From Deinococcus peraridilitoris DSM 19664 (GTDB lineage: Bacteria; Deinococcota; Deinococci; Deinococcales; Deinococcaceae): DNA of 64,000 nucleotides. The notes below the pieces were generated by a model that was not told the DNA's origin, ran no database searches, and saw nothing but the letters and a program-made list of their open reading frames with translations. A program made the position numbers and the translations under genes. Below are positions 32,748 to 45,295 of this stretch, in pieces; the first letter of the stretch is position 1; the number at the start of each line of letters is the position of its first letter. The stretch lies in the NCBI RefSeq assembly GCF_000317835.1, contig NC_019793.1, positions 3,574,001 through 3,638,000 of the forward strand, in the 5' to 3' direction.

Positions 32748-33194
32748 TCACAACTCATTTGCCTCGCTTTCCAGGGCGCGCAACACCGACCAGATCACGT
32801 CCGGTGAGAACCCACGCCGGGCCAGAAAACCGTAGGCGCGTGCCCGCGGATCACGGGCACGCAGCCATCGCTCACGGTTGCGTTCCACCAGCTGTGCCGC
32901 TTCGTTTCGTTCCTGCTCGGGGTCGCGTGTCAGCAGGGCCGCGTCGACGGTCTGACGGTCTACCCCGCGCCGCTTCAGGTCAAAGCGGATACGCGAGGCG
33001 CCCACGCCGCGACGGTCACTCGCAGCGCGTGCCAGGGCAGTGTCATCCAGGTAGCCCAGTTCCCGCAGGCGTGAGATGACCCGCTCGGCTTCCTCGGTGG
33101 ATACGTCGCGCCGCGCGAGGCGGGTGCGCAGTTCCTGCTCGGTGAGCGCCCGTTGCGCCAGCGCGCGAAAGGCGTATTGCATCGCGTCGGCCAT
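32748..33194 (-). CDS. recX: Regulatory protein RecX
   Basis: A 148-aa helical protein made of RecX-type three-helix repeats: [42 protein letters not shown] and [21 protein letters not shown]. RecX binds RecA filaments and damps recombination, which matters in a radiation-resistant lineage. recA is not adjacent, as is common in this group. TAGACT lies 6 nt before the ATG, so the gene has its own leaderless promoter. I see no obvious DNA-damage operator upstream. Confidence 0.9.
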   Translation of the reverse strand: MADAMQYAFRALAQRALTEQELRTRLARRDVSTEEAERVISRLRELGYLDDTALARAASDRRGVGASRIRFDLKRRGVDRQTVDAALLTRDPEQERNEAAQLVERNRERWLRARDPRARAYGFLARRGFSPDVIWSVLRALESEANEL

Positions 33195-33200
33195 GCCCTC

Positions 33201-33206
33201 AGTCTA
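33201..33206 (-). promoter_or_regulatory. Leaderless -10 TAGACT of recX
   Basis: TAGACT on the minus strand is 6 nt before the ATG at 33194. Confidence 0.7.
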
Positions 33207-33257
33207 GAGTCATCGCGCGGTCCGTAACCCGGCACGCATGACGAACAGGCCACACAT

Positions 33258-33302
33258 GCGTGATGAGGAAGCGGGGGCCACGCCCCCGCTTCCTCATCAC
33301 GC
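33258..33302. terminator. Perfect 21-bp hairpin after the BI-1 gene
   Basis: 33258-33278 pairs exactly with 33282-33302 around a 3-nt loop. It begins 9 nt after the BI-1 stop codon on the minus strand. No T-run follows. Confidence 0.75.
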
Positions 33303-33310
33303 TGACGAAA

Positions 33311-34015
33311 TCAGTCGCGGTTGGAGCCCGTCAGACCGAAAATGCGCAGCACAAACAGAAACATGTTGATGAAGTCCAGATAGAGGGTGAGCGCGCCGTA
33401 CACCGCGAGCTTCTCGCCCGTTTCGCTGGCCGCGTCCACGCCGCCCAGCGCCATTTCACGGAGTTTTTGTGTGTCGTACGCGGTCAGTGCGCTGAACAGC
33501 AGCACCCCGATCACGCTGGTGATCCATACCATCAGGGTGGACTGCAAAAAGAGGTTGACCAGCATCGCAACGATCAGGCCGATCAGGGCCATCAGCAGAA
33601 TGCTGCCGTACTTGCTGAGGTCACGCCTGGTGGTGTAGCCGATCAGGCTCATCGCTCCGAACATGCCGGCACTGATGACAAACGCTGCGGTGATGTCACT
33701 CGCTGCGTAGCGCATGGACAGCGTGGCGAAGGTCAGGCCGTTCAAACCTGCGTAGAGCATGAACAAGACGCTCGCGACGCTCGCGCTGACGCGGTTGAGC
33801 AGGAAGCCCAGCCCAAAAACGATGCCGAGCTGCACCAGCACCAGCATCAGTACGTTGTCCATGACCGTCCCGAGCAGAACTTCGTTGCGGGCGGTGAGGA
33901 ATGCAATGATTGCGGTGAGCGAAAGACCCGCGCCCATCCAGGTGTAGGTGCGGTTGAAAAAGGACCGGACAGAAGTGGTGGTACTGGGAGACAGGGTGTC
34001 GATCTTGGTAAACAC
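33311..34015 (-). CDS. Bax inhibitor-1/YccA family membrane protein
   Basis: A 234-aa polytopic membrane protein with about seven transmembrane segments spread from residue 25 to 225. The family marks are NRTYTWMGAGLSLTA at the first segment, TYD-like TAYDTQKL in the loop before the last segments, and the end ALTLYLDFINMFLFVLRIFG. Bacterial members are linked to Ca2+ leak and to proteostasis of membrane proteins; the role here is unknown. The GTG at 34015 is chosen because AAAGGAAG lies 5-6 nt upstream. TAACAT upstream of that may be the -10. Confidence 0.9.
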   Translation of the reverse strand: MFTKIDTLSPSTTTSVRSFFNRTYTWMGAGLSLTAIIAFLTARNEVLLGTVMDNVLMLVLVQLGIVFGLGFLLNRVSASVASVLFMLYAGLNGLTFATLSMRYAASDITAAFVISAGMFGAMSLIGYTTRRDLSKYGSILLMALIGLIVAMLVNLFLQSTLMVWITSVIGVLLFSALTAYDTQKLREMALGGVDAASETGEKLAVYGALTLYLDFINMFLFVLRIFGLTGSNRD

Positions 34016-34189
34016 GGTGCTTCCTTTCAAGGGATGTTACGCGAGCAGCCAGCCGAAAGTTCCCACAGTTCGTGGGCGGACGCCTGATGGACGGGTCTCT
34101 GATCGGTACTGTAACAAATTGCCCGTTGCTGGGTTCCTTTTCAGGTCACGATGCTCGTGCATGTCGTCTACAACCTATTAGGAGGAATT

Positions 34190-35158
34190 ATGAGCAATCA
34201 GGACTCACCCGAAACGAAGCTCGCTCGCCGTCAGGCCCTCAAACTGCTGGGTGCCACCGGACTGGCTGCTGCTGGCAGCAGCCTCGCTACCGCCGCTGCC
34301 CAGGCCCAGCAGGCCGCTCCCGCTGCTACCGCCCGCAACGGCGCGGGTTTCTACAAAACGAAGGTCGGCGACTTTACGGTCACGATTCTCAGTGACGGAC
34401 AGTCGGCACCGGGGCCGGCCTTGCCGAACTGGGGCGCCAATCCCGACCTGCAAGAGCAGTTTCAGGCCAGCCTGCGCGAAGCGGGCATCAACCCCGCGCA
34501 GTATCAGAACAACTTCAATCCCATGCTGGTCGACACCGGCACTGAAAAAGTGCTGATGGACACTGGCCGTGGCGGCGAGCAGGGACAGCTGCTCGCGAAC
34601 CTGGCCGCAGCCGGCTATCAGCCGACTGACGTGACGACGGTGTTCCTGACGCACGGGCACGGTGACCATATTGGCGGCATCACGCGCGGTGGCGCCCTGA
34701 CTTTTCCCCGCGCCCGACTGGTCATGGGGGAAAGTGAGTTCAATTTCTGGGCGTCGCAAGCCCAGCCGAACGCGGCGGTCCAGAACAACATGGTCGCGCT
34801 GAAGGACCGCTATACCCTGGTGCAGGCCGGCGCGCAGATCGTACCGGGTCTCACGACCGTCGCGGCCTACGGTCACACGCCGGGCCAGCTGGCCTTGCTT
34901 GTCCGCAGCGGCAACCAGCAGCTCCTGCACCTTGCCGATGCCGGCGGCCATTACGTATTGTCCTTCCGTTATCCTCAGCAGTACCTGGGCTTTGACCAGG
35001 ATAAGTCCACTGCGGTCGCGACCCGCAACGCGCTCTTTAACCGCGCCGCTGCCGAGAATTTGCGCGTCGTGGGTTACCACTACAACTGGCCGGGCGTGGG
35101 GTATGTGCGCAAGGCGGGCAACGCCTACGATTTCATTCCCACCTACTTCCAACTGTAG
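34190..35158 (+). CDS. Tat-exported MBL-fold metallo-hydrolase
   Basis: A 322-aa hydrolase with a twin-arginine signal (LARRQALKLLGATGLAAAG, about 10-28), so it is exported folded. The metallo-beta-lactamase zinc motif is THGHGDHIGG (about 160), with further ligands in GHTPGQLALL and HLADAGGHY. It resembles quorum-quenching and methyl-parathion-type MBL enzymes in layout. The substrate is unknown. AGGAGGAATT in front of the ATG is a strong Shine-Dalgarno sequence and sets the start; an in-frame ATG at 34151 is rejected. Confidence 0.9.
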   Translation: MSNQDSPETKLARRQALKLLGATGLAAAGSSLATAAAQAQQAAPAATARNGAGFYKTKVGDFTVTILSDGQSAPGPALPNWGANPDLQEQFQASLREAGINPAQYQNNFNPMLVDTGTEKVLMDTGRGGEQGQLLANLAAAGYQPTDVTTVFLTHGHGDHIGGITRGGALTFPRARLVMGESEFNFWASQAQPNAAVQNNMVALKDRYTLVQAGAQIVPGLTTVAAYGHTPGQLALLVRSGNQQLLHLADAGGHYVLSFRYPQQYLGFDQDKSTAVATRNALFNRAAAENLRVVGYHYNWPGVGYVRKAGNAYDFIPTYFQL

Positions 35159-35231
35159 CGTTCGGTGAGCGGGCGCGGCGCCACTGCGCCGCGCCTGTCG
35201 CAGGTGCCTTGGTGCGTCCTGCTGAAGTGGA

Positions 35232-35237
35232 TATGCT
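35232..35237 (+). promoter_or_regulatory. Leaderless -10 TATGCT of the acetamidase gene
   Basis: TATGCT is followed by 6 nt and the GTG at 35244. Confidence 0.65.
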
Positions 35238-35243
35238 GTCCGG

Positions 35244-36260
35244 GTGACCTCCAAGACCACCCATCAGCTCGGCCCACAAACCATTCATACCGTCTGGGAC
35301 CGCGGCATTCCGCCCGTGCTGACCATCAATTCGGGTGACACGGTTGTCTTCCGGACCCTGGACGCCTCCTTTGGCAACGCGGCGCGGCGCGTTCAGGCCG
35401 GAGAGCAGCAAGGACTGAAGCCCGAATTCGCGCAGCTCATCGCCGACAGTGCATATCCGGAGCGGCCACACTCGGGAATGCGCGGCCATCCACTGACCGG
35501 ACCGGTGTTCGTCCGCGGAGCCGAAGCGGGTGACGCACTGATCGTCGAGGTCGTCGATATCAGGTCGGCACCCTGGGGCTGGACGTCCTGCCGCCCCAAA
35601 GGAATCGGTCTGCTGGACGCCGAACTCGCCGAGCAGGGCGGGCTGACCGAGCAGGTCTGGCATTACTGGGACCTGCGCGGAGGGACCCACGCGCCGTTCG
35701 GCGAGAAAATTCGCGTTCCGCTGGCACCCTTCTGTGGGGTGATGGGCCTCGCCCTGGCCGCTGAAGGTCCGCACGTGACCTCTCCGCCCCGCCAGGTCGG
35801 CGGCAACATGGACGTGCGGCAGCTGGTCAAGGGCTCCGTGCTGGAACTGCCGGTTGAGGTCGAGGGCGCGTTGTTCTCGGTGGGCGACGTGCATGCGGCC
35901 CAGGGTGACGGGGAAGTGTGCGGCACTGGCATCGAGATGGAAGCCGACGTGACCCTGCGTTTCAGCGTGCGTCAGCAAGCGGAAATTCAGACACCGCAGC
36001 TGCGCACCCCGCGCGCTTTGGACCAGCATCTTGACAGCGCAGGGTGGTTTGCCACGACCGGTCACGCGCCCGACCTGATGGAAGCCGCGCGAATTGCCTT
36101 GCGCTCCATGCTGCGCTGGCTCTCGAAAGAACACGGGCTGAGCATTCCGGACGCATACATTCTGTCGAGCGCCTGCGTGGACCTCAAGATCAGTCAGGTG
36201 GTCGATGCGCCCAACTGGACGGTCAGTGCTTTTGTTCCCCTGCGTATTTTTGAGGAGTGA
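35244..36260 (+). CDS. Acetamidase/formamidase family protein
   Basis: A 338-aa cytoplasmic amidase of the FmdA_AmdA family. The conserved blocks are GDTVVFRTLDA, HPLTGPVFVRGAEAGDALIVEVVDI, APFCGVMGLA, GGNMDVRQLVKGSVLELPVEVEGALFSVGDVHAAQGDGE (seen in parts: GGNMDVRQL, GDVHAAQGDGE) and SSACVDLKISQVV at the end. The enzyme releases ammonia from formamide or acetamide. It has no transporter or nitrogen regulator beside it. Confidence 0.9.
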   Translation: MTSKTTHQLGPQTIHTVWDRGIPPVLTINSGDTVVFRTLDASFGNAARRVQAGEQQGLKPEFAQLIADSAYPERPHSGMRGHPLTGPVFVRGAEAGDALIVEVVDIRSAPWGWTSCRPKGIGLLDAELAEQGGLTEQVWHYWDLRGGTHAPFGEKIRVPLAPFCGVMGLALAAEGPHVTSPPRQVGGNMDVRQLVKGSVLELPVEVEGALFSVGDVHAAQGDGEVCGTGIEMEADVTLRFSVRQQAEIQTPQLRTPRALDQHLDSAGWFATTGHAPDLMEAARIALRSMLRWLSKEHGLSIPDAYILSSACVDLKISQVVDAPNWTVSAFVPLRIFEE

Positions 36261-36274
36261 TTCCCGGTCATAAA

Positions 36275-36307
36275 AGCAGGCCACCACGGGACCCGTGGTG
36301 GCCTGCT
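36275..36307. terminator. Bidirectional terminator between acetamidase and treY
   Basis: A 16-bp perfect stem (36275-36290 with 36292-36307) lies between the two convergent genes. Confidence 0.85.
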
Positions 36308-36321
36308 GACGACTTGATGAA

Positions 36322-39120
36322 TCAGGCCTTGACCAGCAGCGCCAGCGGAAATTCTCGCAGCACCTCGCGCAGCTTGAGCGTCCGCTTTCGTGAGGCGTTG
36401 TGGATTTCGCCGGTCAGGACGTTGCGGTATTTGCCGCCAACAGGGAGGGGTAATTCCGCGTCTCCCCACACCTCTCCGAGCGCCCAGGCTTGCTGTTCAC
36501 CCGTAAGGGTGAGCGTAAAGCGCGGCGCGACCGTGACTGACACGGCCCGGCCAAGCGTTCGCGCGTAGGCGACAATATGCTCGCCGGCATCGAGCGCCTG
36601 GTAATCGCCGTCCCGGAAGAGCGCTTCGTGATCGCGCCGCGCCTGCAGGGCCAGGTGGGTCACGAGCAGTTTCACCGCGCCGTCCTGATAGGTCTGCAGA
36701 AATTCCGCCGCCAACGCGAGGGGCTCGGCTCCGGCCTTCTCGACTCTTTTCAGGATGGTATTCAGCCGCGCGTAATCGACCGGCCTGCGGTTATCGGGAT
36801 CGACAAGGCTCTGATTCCAGACTTCGCAGCCCTGGTAGGTGTCCGGCACCCCGGGAGCGGTCAGCTTGACCAGCGCCGACGAAAGCCCGTTCTGCGCCCC
36901 GTACGGACTGAGACGCGTGTGAAGTTCCTCGATGCCCGCCTTGAATTCCTGGTCTTCCAGCATGCCGCGCGCAAAATTGGCAATGGCGTCCTCGTACTCG
37001 GTGTTCTGGTTGGTCCAGCTCGTGTGCCGTTTGGCTTCGCGGATGGCTTTGTGCAGGTAGTCCACGATGCGCTCGGTGTACCCCTCGAAGTTGGCGTCCA
37101 GTGGCCAACTGCCCAGCACCGTCTGGTAAAAGAGGTACTCGTCATTGAGATCCGGGGCGCGTTCACCATCGAGGTCCACCGTGTACTGGCGCGCCACCCG
37201 GCCCCAGGTCGACAGGTAGGCCATCCAGGAGTCGGGAATCTCACTCAGCAGGCTGATGCGCGCGCGCGTATCCTCACCGCGTTTGGTGTCGTGGGTGCTG
37301 GTGGCGAGCATGGCTTGTGGCCAGCGGCTGACACGTCCGGCAATTTCCTTGTGAAAGGCTTCAAGGGTTGTGCCGAAGATGGCCGGGTCCCCTCCGACCT
37401 CGTTCAGGCTGACAAGGCGGTTATAAAGATAAAAGGACGTGTCTTCGACGCCTTTGGCGGTAACGGGACCGGTCGCCTGCTGAAACTTGAGGGCAAAGTC
37501 CGTGAACGATATGTCGCGCCCGCCTTCTGCGGCACGGAGTTTGAGCACGTCGCCCAGAAAGTCGAACACGGCGGGGCTCAGGTCGCGGTTGCGACGTTTG
37601 GCGAGACGCACGGCGCGATCGATGTGGGCGTTGTCGGCGCGCTCACGGGTGCCGTCGGGGCGAACGTACGTGCGGTATACCGGGAAACTGGCGATCAACT
37701 CGGTGATGGCCGTGCGCAGGCTGGTGAGGGTGAAGTCTCGCGAGCGGCGGTCTGATTCCGCGAGGCGCTCCAGGCGCTCGGCCAGCACGGCCACCTCACT
37801 CGAGAGGCTCGAGCGCATGATCAGGCGTTTGCCCTGATACACCAGTTCCGAAAAACCGGTGTTCTCACCGGTGTAGCGCCGGTAGATGGCGCTCATTTCC
37901 TCGGCGGCCTCGGTACGGACCCACAGTCCGTTCAGCTGGGCCAGAAAGTCGTAGCCGGTCGTGCCGTGAATGGGCCAGCGGTCGGGCAGGTGTTCTCCGC
38001 TTTCAAGAATCTTCTCGGCCAGCAGATACAGGGGCAGGCCCTTGGCGTCCTCGCCGGTCTGTTTGGCGCGGCATTCCTGCAGCGCCCGGAAGTACCCCAG
38101 CGGGTCGTACAGGCCGTCGGTATGGTCCAGCCGCACGCCGGTCACCAGGCCCTCGTCGATCAGGCGCATCAGGAGCCGGTGGGCCGATTCAAACACTGCC
38201 GAGTCTTCCATACGGATAGCCGCAAGGTCGTTGATGTCAAAAAAGCGCCGGTAATTGATTTCCTCGGTGGCGATGCGCCAGAACGCCAGGCGGTAGTTCT
38301 GATCGCGGATCAGCGCGTCGAGCTTCTCGATGCCCTCAGGCGAGTTCCACTCGGCGAGCGCCGCGTCAAGGGCACTGCCAATTGCCTCCGAGCGAAAGGA
38401 CAGGTCACGCAGTCGCCGCTTGAGCACTTCTTTTTCGCGCGCCCGGACGACGCGCGCCGCCGGATCGGCGGTCGCGGCGTGCGGCAGGTTGCGCGCCTGG
38501 GTCGCGATCGAGGCCAGTTCCAGGCGGTCCCAGTCATCCTCGCTCAGGCCGGTCAGTTCTTCGGCCCGGTCGAGCAGCGGCGCCAGCGAACGCGGGGAGA
38601 CCGGAAAACGCCGGTCATAGTACGCCAGGAAAATGCGCCCGCCCTGACGCACCAGCCGCAGTTCACCTCGTTCGAGCACCACGCCGTACTGGTCGCCCAG
38701 CGTGGGCAGCAGCACCTTGCCGCTGAGGCTGCGCTTGAGCGGCTGCCACTCGATGTCAAAGAAATCCGCAAAGCGCGAGCTCTGGCCATTTTCCAGCACG
38801 TCCTCCCACATGGCGTTCTCGCCGTTCGCGATGCCCATGTGGTTGGGGACGAAGTCCACGATCATGCCCATCCCGCGTTTCGCGAGCGCCCCCGCCAGGG
38901 CCCGGAAGGCGTCTTCGCCGCCGAGTTCCGTGCTGAGCGTCTCGTAGCTTACCAGGTTGTACCCGTGGGTGCTGCCCGTCACGGCCTGAAAGGGTGGTGA
39001 GGTATACACATCACTGACGCCGAGCCGGTCGAGATATCCGAGAACTTCCTGGGCGTCTTCGAAGGTGAAGCCGGCGTGCAGCTGCAGCCGGTAGGTCGCC
39101 CTGGGAATCCGGGCAGTCAT
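36322..39120 (-). CDS. treY: Malto-oligosyltrehalose synthase
   Basis: A 932-aa GH13 enzyme that isomerises the reducing-end glucose of maltodextrin to a trehalose unit. Seen motifs: [17 protein letters not shown] at the N-terminus, DFVPNHMG (region I), [10 protein letters not shown] (catalytic Asp), [13 protein letters not shown] (catalytic Glu) and [15 protein letters not shown] (third acidic region). Length is typical for TreY with its long insertions. The ATG at 39120 overlaps the treZ stop (39117-39119), so it is translated after treZ as the last gene of the operon. Confidence 0.96.
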   Translation of the reverse strand: MTARIPRATYRLQLHAGFTFEDAQEVLGYLDRLGVSDVYTSPPFQAVTGSTHGYNLVSYETLSTELGGEDAFRALAGALAKRGMGMIVDFVPNHMGIANGENAMWEDVLENGQSSRFADFFDIEWQPLKRSLSGKVLLPTLGDQYGVVLERGELRLVRQGGRIFLAYYDRRFPVSPRSLAPLLDRAEELTGLSEDDWDRLELASIATQARNLPHAATADPAARVVRAREKEVLKRRLRDLSFRSEAIGSALDAALAEWNSPEGIEKLDALIRDQNYRLAFWRIATEEINYRRFFDINDLAAIRMEDSAVFESAHRLLMRLIDEGLVTGVRLDHTDGLYDPLGYFRALQECRAKQTGEDAKGLPLYLLAEKILESGEHLPDRWPIHGTTGYDFLAQLNGLWVRTEAAEEMSAIYRRYTGENTGFSELVYQGKRLIMRSSLSSEVAVLAERLERLAESDRRSRDFTLTSLRTAITELIASFPVYRTYVRPDGTRERADNAHIDRAVRLAKRRNRDLSPAVFDFLGDVLKLRAAEGGRDISFTDFALKFQQATGPVTAKGVEDTSFYLYNRLVSLNEVGGDPAIFGTTLEAFHKEIAGRVSRWPQAMLATSTHDTKRGEDTRARISLLSEIPDSWMAYLSTWGRVARQYTVDLDGERAPDLNDEYLFYQTVLGSWPLDANFEGYTERIVDYLHKAIREAKRHTSWTNQNTEYEDAIANFARGMLEDQEFKAGIEELHTRLSPYGAQNGLSSALVKLTAPGVPDTYQGCEVWNQSLVDPDNRRPVDYARLNTILKRVEKAGAEPLALAAEFLQTYQDGAVKLLVTHLALQARRDHEALFRDGDYQALDAGEHIVAYARTLGRAVSVTVAPRFTLTLTGEQQAWALGEVWGDAELPLPVGGKYRNVLTGEIHNASRKRTLKLREVLREFPLALLVKA

Positions 39121-40919
39121 CCGCGCGCACCACCCAGGATGACTGTGGAACGCGGGGCGAGGCGGCCCGGGGCCAGCTCCTGCGTCGAGAGCATGGGGGA
39201 GAGGTTGGCCATACCGGCGTCGGGCACCTGCGGCCACGTGGCCTCTTCCTGACCGAAGTTGGCGAGCAGTACGCGCTCCTGACCGTCATGCCAGCGCCGT
39301 ACCCACAGGACGTTCCCCACCGCGCCCGCCTGCAGGTCACCGCGTGAAGCGTGACGCAGGACCGGGTCTTCACGGCGCAGCGCCAGGAGCGCCCGGTACA
39401 GTTCCAGGGTGCGTGCGTGCTCCCCCTCACCGATCTCGTTCCAGTTGAGCTTGGAGGTCACGAAGGTGCTTTCTGCTTGCGGATCGGGGATTTTCTTTTG
39501 CATCTCGGGGCCCTGAAACGCGGCGAAATGCCCGAATTCCGACAGGCGACCCTGACTGACGAGCTGACCGAGCTCACCATGGTGATCCGAGAAGAACTGG
39601 AAGGGCGTGCTGGCCGCCCATTCCTGTCCCTGAAACAGCAGGGGTGTCATGGGCAGGAACAGCAGCAGCGCGCTCGCCGTCAGGTAGCCTTCCAGCCCGG
39701 CCGTCTCGGGCAGGCGGTCGCCCAGGGCGCGGTTGCCGATCTGATCGTGATTCTGAATGAAGTACACGAAGTTCTCGGCGCGCAGCGCGCCGGCGCTCTG
39801 CCCGCGCCTGCCGCCCTCCAGGTGTTCGTTTTCCAGCGGCCACTGTTGCCCCTCGTAGAGCCAGCCGCGCTCGATCAGACGGGCGAGACCGGCAGCGCCC
39901 GGCGTAAAGGCGCTGTAGTAGCTGTCCTGCTCACCGGTCAGCGTCACCCGGACCTGGTGGTGAAAGTCATCGGCCCAGATGCCGTCGGTACCGAATTCGG
40001 TGACCAGGTGGGGAGAGTTGCGGTAATCCTCGCAGAACAGGAAATGGCCGCCGCCCAGCGCGTGCACGTGTTCGGCCAGTTCCCTGAGCACGTGCTTTTC
40101 GCTGTCGTCCTGAATGTCCTGGGTGGCGTCGAGGCGAAAACCGTCGAAGCGGTACTCGCGCAGCCAGTGCTCGGCGCTGTCGAGGACCAGGTGACGCATG
40201 AAGGGGTTGCTGTAATCGAGTCCGTCGCCCCACGGGGTCTTGTGTCGGTCTGTGAAGTACTCCGGACTATAGGCCCCCAGGTAGTTGCCGTCGGGACCGA
40301 AGTGGTTGTAGACCATGTCGAGCAGCACCACGAAGCCGAGTTCGTGTGCGCGGTCGATGAAGGCCTGCAACTGCTCCGGGGAACCGTACTCTTTGTACGG
40401 GGCAAAGTGGGCCACGCCGTCGTACCCCCAGCCGCGCGTTCCGGGAAAGCTCGATACCGGCAGCAGTTCCAGGCAGTTCACGCCCAGGTCCTTCAGGAAC
40501 GGCAGTTTTTCCGCTGCAGCCCGGTAAGTGCCTTCCTCCGTAAAGGTGCCCACGTGCATCTCGTAAATGACCAGTTCGTCGGCACGGAGCTTCGGCGAAG
40601 CGTGGCGAAACTCGAAGCGGTTTTCCCAGACGACCGCCGGCCCGTGTACGCCTTCAGGCAGAAAGCGGGCGTAGGGGTCCGGAAACGCCTGCCCGTCCAC
40701 CTCGAACTTGTAGCGTGTCCCGACGCCAACGCCCTCGACTTTCGTTTCGAAGACGCCGCCTCCACGTGCCTGAAGTGGATGGCGGTTCAGAACCTCACCC
40801 TCCTCGCCCAGCAGGACGACGCCAGCACTCCGGGCGCGCGTACTCCACATCCGAAAAAGCGTGCCATGTTGATCCGGGAACGCCCCAAGAGACGTCCTTG
40901 TCGTAACAGGTGTGGTCAT
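39117..40919 (-). CDS. treZ: Malto-oligosyltrehalose trehalohydrolase
   Basis: A 600-aa GH13 enzyme that cuts trehalose from the product of TreY. It has an N-terminal CBM48-like domain (about 10-95) and a catalytic barrel with [25 protein letters not shown] (nucleophile Asp), [10 protein letters not shown] (acid Glu) and [16 protein letters not shown] (third Asp). AGGAGGAG stands 7 nt before the ATG. It lies 96 nt after glgX and overlaps treY. Trehalose protects against drying, which fits this lineage. Confidence 0.96.
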   Translation of the reverse strand: MTTPVTTRTSLGAFPDQHGTLFRMWSTRARSAGVVLLGEEGEVLNRHPLQARGGGVFETKVEGVGVGTRYKFEVDGQAFPDPYARFLPEGVHGPAVVWENRFEFRHASPKLRADELVIYEMHVGTFTEEGTYRAAAEKLPFLKDLGVNCLELLPVSSFPGTRGWGYDGVAHFAPYKEYGSPEQLQAFIDRAHELGFVVLLDMVYNHFGPDGNYLGAYSPEYFTDRHKTPWGDGLDYSNPFMRHLVLDSAEHWLREYRFDGFRLDATQDIQDDSEKHVLRELAEHVHALGGGHFLFCEDYRNSPHLVTEFGTDGIWADDFHHQVRVTLTGEQDSYYSAFTPGAAGLARLIERGWLYEGQQWPLENEHLEGGRRGQSAGALRAENFVYFIQNHDQIGNRALGDRLPETAGLEGYLTASALLLFLPMTPLLFQGQEWAASTPFQFFSDHHGELGQLVSQGRLSEFGHFAAFQGPEMQKKIPDPQAESTFVTSKLNWNEIGEGEHARTLELYRALLALRREDPVLRHASRGDLQAGAVGNVLWVRRWHDGQERVLLANFGQEEATWPQVPDAGMANLSPMLSTQELAPGRLAPRSTVILGGARG

Positions 40920-41015
40920 GTCCGTGCTCCTCCTGAGCGGTCGGTGGCTGCGTGAATCAGCACACGTGTGAGAGCAGTTCATCAGGGAGTTCACCAGGGT
41001 AGGTGAACGCCGCCT

Positions 41016-43145
<2,130 letters not shown>

Positions 43146-43408
43146 GATTCCTCCCGCGAAAGCTGACAAACGCTCTGATCGCGACGCCCAGGGCAAAACA
43201 GCCAACGTGGCTGGGTAAACTACCGACGACGCGCGAACGTCTCGGGCGCTGCAAAGAGCGCGGCAGCAGGTGCGGCCGCGTCTGGGTAAGCGAAGAGACG
43301 AACCCAAAGGTTCGCGCCTACGCTATCAAGAACGCCGTGGCAGTCATGCAAAGGCAACGTTGATGTTTTTGCGACGTCATGCGGAGCGCTTTTGTTCCCT
43401 GATCGACA

Positions 43409-44041
43409 TCAAAAGCCCAGCTGCGCTCGGGGGCGCTGCAGCTGTTCAAGATTTTCCGGTGTCCACAGTTCGTAGTGATACATCGGGTACTGGCGCTTGA
43501 AACGGCCCACCTTGTCCCAGATTTCGCGGGTCTCCCGCGGCAGCAGCAAGATCAGCCGGATCACGGCGTTCTGGTTGTCGTACACGTAAAAATCGAAAAA
43601 GAACTCCTGCTCGTTGCCCTTGTCGGTGAACAGCGGAAAGGAAAACGGGCGGTAACGCCAGAATTTATTACGCTCGCTCAGGATGCGGGCGGCGACCCGT
43701 TTCAGGCTGCTGTCGGGAAAGGCGTGGCTTTTCCCGTCAAGATCGCGGAACATCATTTCCTTGGCGGGCACGTCGAGCTGCGGAACGTCCCGGGTCGTGC
43801 GGGGGCGTTTGCCGGGCGCCGCTCCCGGACGTGATTGCGTGCGCCCCGTGGTGGTGCCCCCCGCGCCCCTGCCGCGTTTGGGTCGCGTTTCGCTGCCGGG
43901 CTTGTCCTCGGCTCGTGGCGCGTTGGCCCGGTCGCGTCCCGGGCTGTCCTGAGATGGGCGGCCGGGCGAGTTCCGCTCCTCGCGCGCGGGCTTGCGGCCG
44001 CGTGAGGGGCCACTGGTGGTCGGGCGCTTGGGCTTGGTCAT
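43409..44041 (-). CDS. Hypothetical protein with disordered basic N-terminus and nuclease-like C-terminal domain
   Basis: A 210-aa protein in two parts. Residues 1 to about 88 are low-complexity Arg/Pro/Gly/Ser/Lys, probably disordered and nucleic-acid binding. Residues about 90-210 form a compact domain: [69 protein letters not shown]. The order (W-Y-P, FDF, hydrophobic strand, helix with K, final strand) recalls PD-(D/E)xK nucleases, but the E-x-K pair is not present, so it may be inactive or the match may be chance. TAGACT lies 6 nt before the ATG. Confidence 0.75.
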   Translation of the reverse strand: MTKPKRPTTSGPSRGRKPAREERNSPGRPSQDSPGRDRANAPRAEDKPGSETRPKRGRGAGGTTTGRTQSRPGAAPGKRPRTTRDVPQLDVPAKEMMFRDLDGKSHAFPDSSLKRVAARILSERNKFWRYRPFSFPLFTDKGNEQEFFFDFYVYDNQNAVIRLILLLPRETREIWDKVGRFKRQYPMYHYELWTPENLEQLQRPRAQLGF

Positions 44042-44047
44042 GAGCGC

Positions 44048-44053
44048 AGTCTA
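44048..44053 (-). promoter_or_regulatory. Leaderless -10 TAGACT
   Basis: TAGACT on the minus strand is 6 nt before the ATG at 44041. Confidence 0.7.
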
Positions 44054-44158
44054 GTGACCAACGGCAGCAGAGGAAAGTGCAGCGGCGGGCAGAGTCCCGA
44101 AAGCGTGAACCGCCGCTTTGGAGGAAGGGTGCACCCGAACTGAAAAATGCGCCACTGT

Positions 44159-44527
44159 TCAGCGCTGCCAGGATTTGCGGCGGCTGCGGGTGCGCGTTGG
44201 CGCCGCCCCAGACGCCGGGCGGGGTTGAAACTTCTGGTGCACCCTTCTGGCAGCGGCGCGAAGACAAGAAGCACACGTCAGCGAACCGGTGGGCGAGAGC
44301 TGAAAGAGCAGGTCCGCCGAAAAGCGCGCCCGGCACAAGGCCAGACCATCGGAAAGACGGACCAGGTGGATTCGTCCGCGTTCGCCTTTCCGGCCAAATC
44401 CGTATGCCTCACCCAGATGAAAACGCTGGCCCAGCATGACAAAGGCCACATTGCGAGGATGGCCTGCCAGGTCGGCGTGGTCGGGCCGGGAGCGAAGATC
44501 CTCGGTGACGGGCTTGTCCCTGGTCAT
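44159..44527 (-). CDS. Hypothetical protein, 122 aa
   Basis: A small basic protein that I do not recognise. Residues about 1-80 look like a folded domain (GHPRNVAFVMLGQRFHLGEAYGF, GRIHLVRLSDGLALCRARFSADLLFQ). The last 40 residues are Arg/Ala/Ser rich and may not be folded. TATGCT lies 9 nt before the ATG, close to the common leaderless layout. It is transcribed toward the nuclease-like gene. It may be real, but coding evidence is modest. Confidence 0.5.
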   Translation of the reverse strand: MTRDKPVTEDLRSRPDHADLAGHPRNVAFVMLGQRFHLGEAYGFGRKGERGRIHLVRLSDGLALCRARFSADLLFQLSPTGSLTCASCLRAAARRVHQKFQPRPASGAAPTRTRSRRKSWQR

Positions 44528-44585
44528 GTTCGTTCAAGCATAGAGCAGGGCGGGTCCGTGTCGTCCATGCGAGACTGCGGGTGCC

Positions 44586-45221
44586 GTGCCCTCGCCGTTG
44601 AGTCTCCTTCCCCGCTCCTTTTTCGAGCGTTCACCCGAGAAGGTCGCGCCCGACCTGCTGGGTCGCTGGATCGTGCGCCTCACTGATCAGGGGCGGATGG
44701 TCGGGCAGATCGTCGAGGCGGAAGCCTACCTTGCCCACAACGACGCGGCCTGTCACGGCGCCCGGCCGCCCAACGAGCGCACCAGGGGGCTATGGCGCGA
44801 GGCGGGGCGGGCCTACATCTATCACCTGCGCCAGTACGCCCTGCTGGATGTGACCACCGAAAGTGCCGATATTCCGAGCGCCGTGCTGCTGCGCGCCATC
44901 GAGCCAGTGCAGGGAGAAGAGCTCATGCGTGCCCACCGCGGAGGATTCGCCGGACCGGCGTGGCAACTGGCCAACGGCCCCGGGAAACTCTGCGCGGCCC
45001 TCGCCATCGACCGGTCGCTCGACGGGGTATGCTTGGCCGGGCCGTCCGCACCTGACGCGGGGCAAGGCGCTTTGCCGCTATACCTTGCCCACGGCAAACC
45101 ACATGGCCTGGTCGTCGCGCGTTCCACGCGGGTGGGCATCACGCAGGCTGCCGACCTGCCGTTGCGTTTCTTTGTGCTCGGCAGCCAGTTCGTCTCCCGA
45201 GGACGCATGCGCCAGCAATGA
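44586..45221 (+). CDS. mpg: DNA-3-methyladenine glycosylase, AAG/MPG family
   Basis: A 211-aa base-excision repair enzyme that removes alkylated purines. The family blocks are VAPDLLGRWIVR, VGQIVEAEAYLAHNDAACHGARPPNERT (in parts: IVEAEAYLA, DAACHGARP), AYIYHLRQYALLDVTTE, AVLLRAIEPVQG, NGPGKLCAALAID and RVGITQAADLPLRFFV. The catalytic Glu is in VEAEAYL and the intercalating Tyr in the YIYHLRQY segment. GTG start; a second GTG sits directly before it. It is followed by a strong hairpin. Confidence 0.93.
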   Translation: MPSPLSLLPRSFFERSPEKVAPDLLGRWIVRLTDQGRMVGQIVEAEAYLAHNDAACHGARPPNERTRGLWREAGRAYIYHLRQYALLDVTTESADIPSAVLLRAIEPVQGEELMRAHRGGFAGPAWQLANGPGKLCAALAIDRSLDGVCLAGPSAPDAGQGALPLYLAHGKPHGLVVARSTRVGITQAADLPLRFFVLGSQFVSRGRMRQQ

Positions 45222-45253
45222 GCCCACACGCGCCGTCACGGCGCGTGTGGGCT
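45221..45253. terminator. Terminator hairpin after mpg
   Basis: A 15-bp perfect stem (45221-45235 with 45239-45253) starts at the last base of the mpg stop codon. It lies between convergent genes. Confidence 0.75.
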
Positions 45254-45295
45254 GCGGTGGGTATTGGGCCAGAAAGCATCAAGCCAGAACAGCCC

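Noticed and set aside
33195..33260. Radiation/desiccation response motif upstream of recX
   Set aside because: I looked for the known 17-bp palindrome of Deinococcus DNA-damage genes here and elsewhere in the window and saw no convincing match.
33260..34087. Plus-strand frame opposite the BI-1 gene
   Set aside because: The product is Gln/His/Asp-rich without any motif, while the minus strand encodes a clear seven-helix membrane protein.
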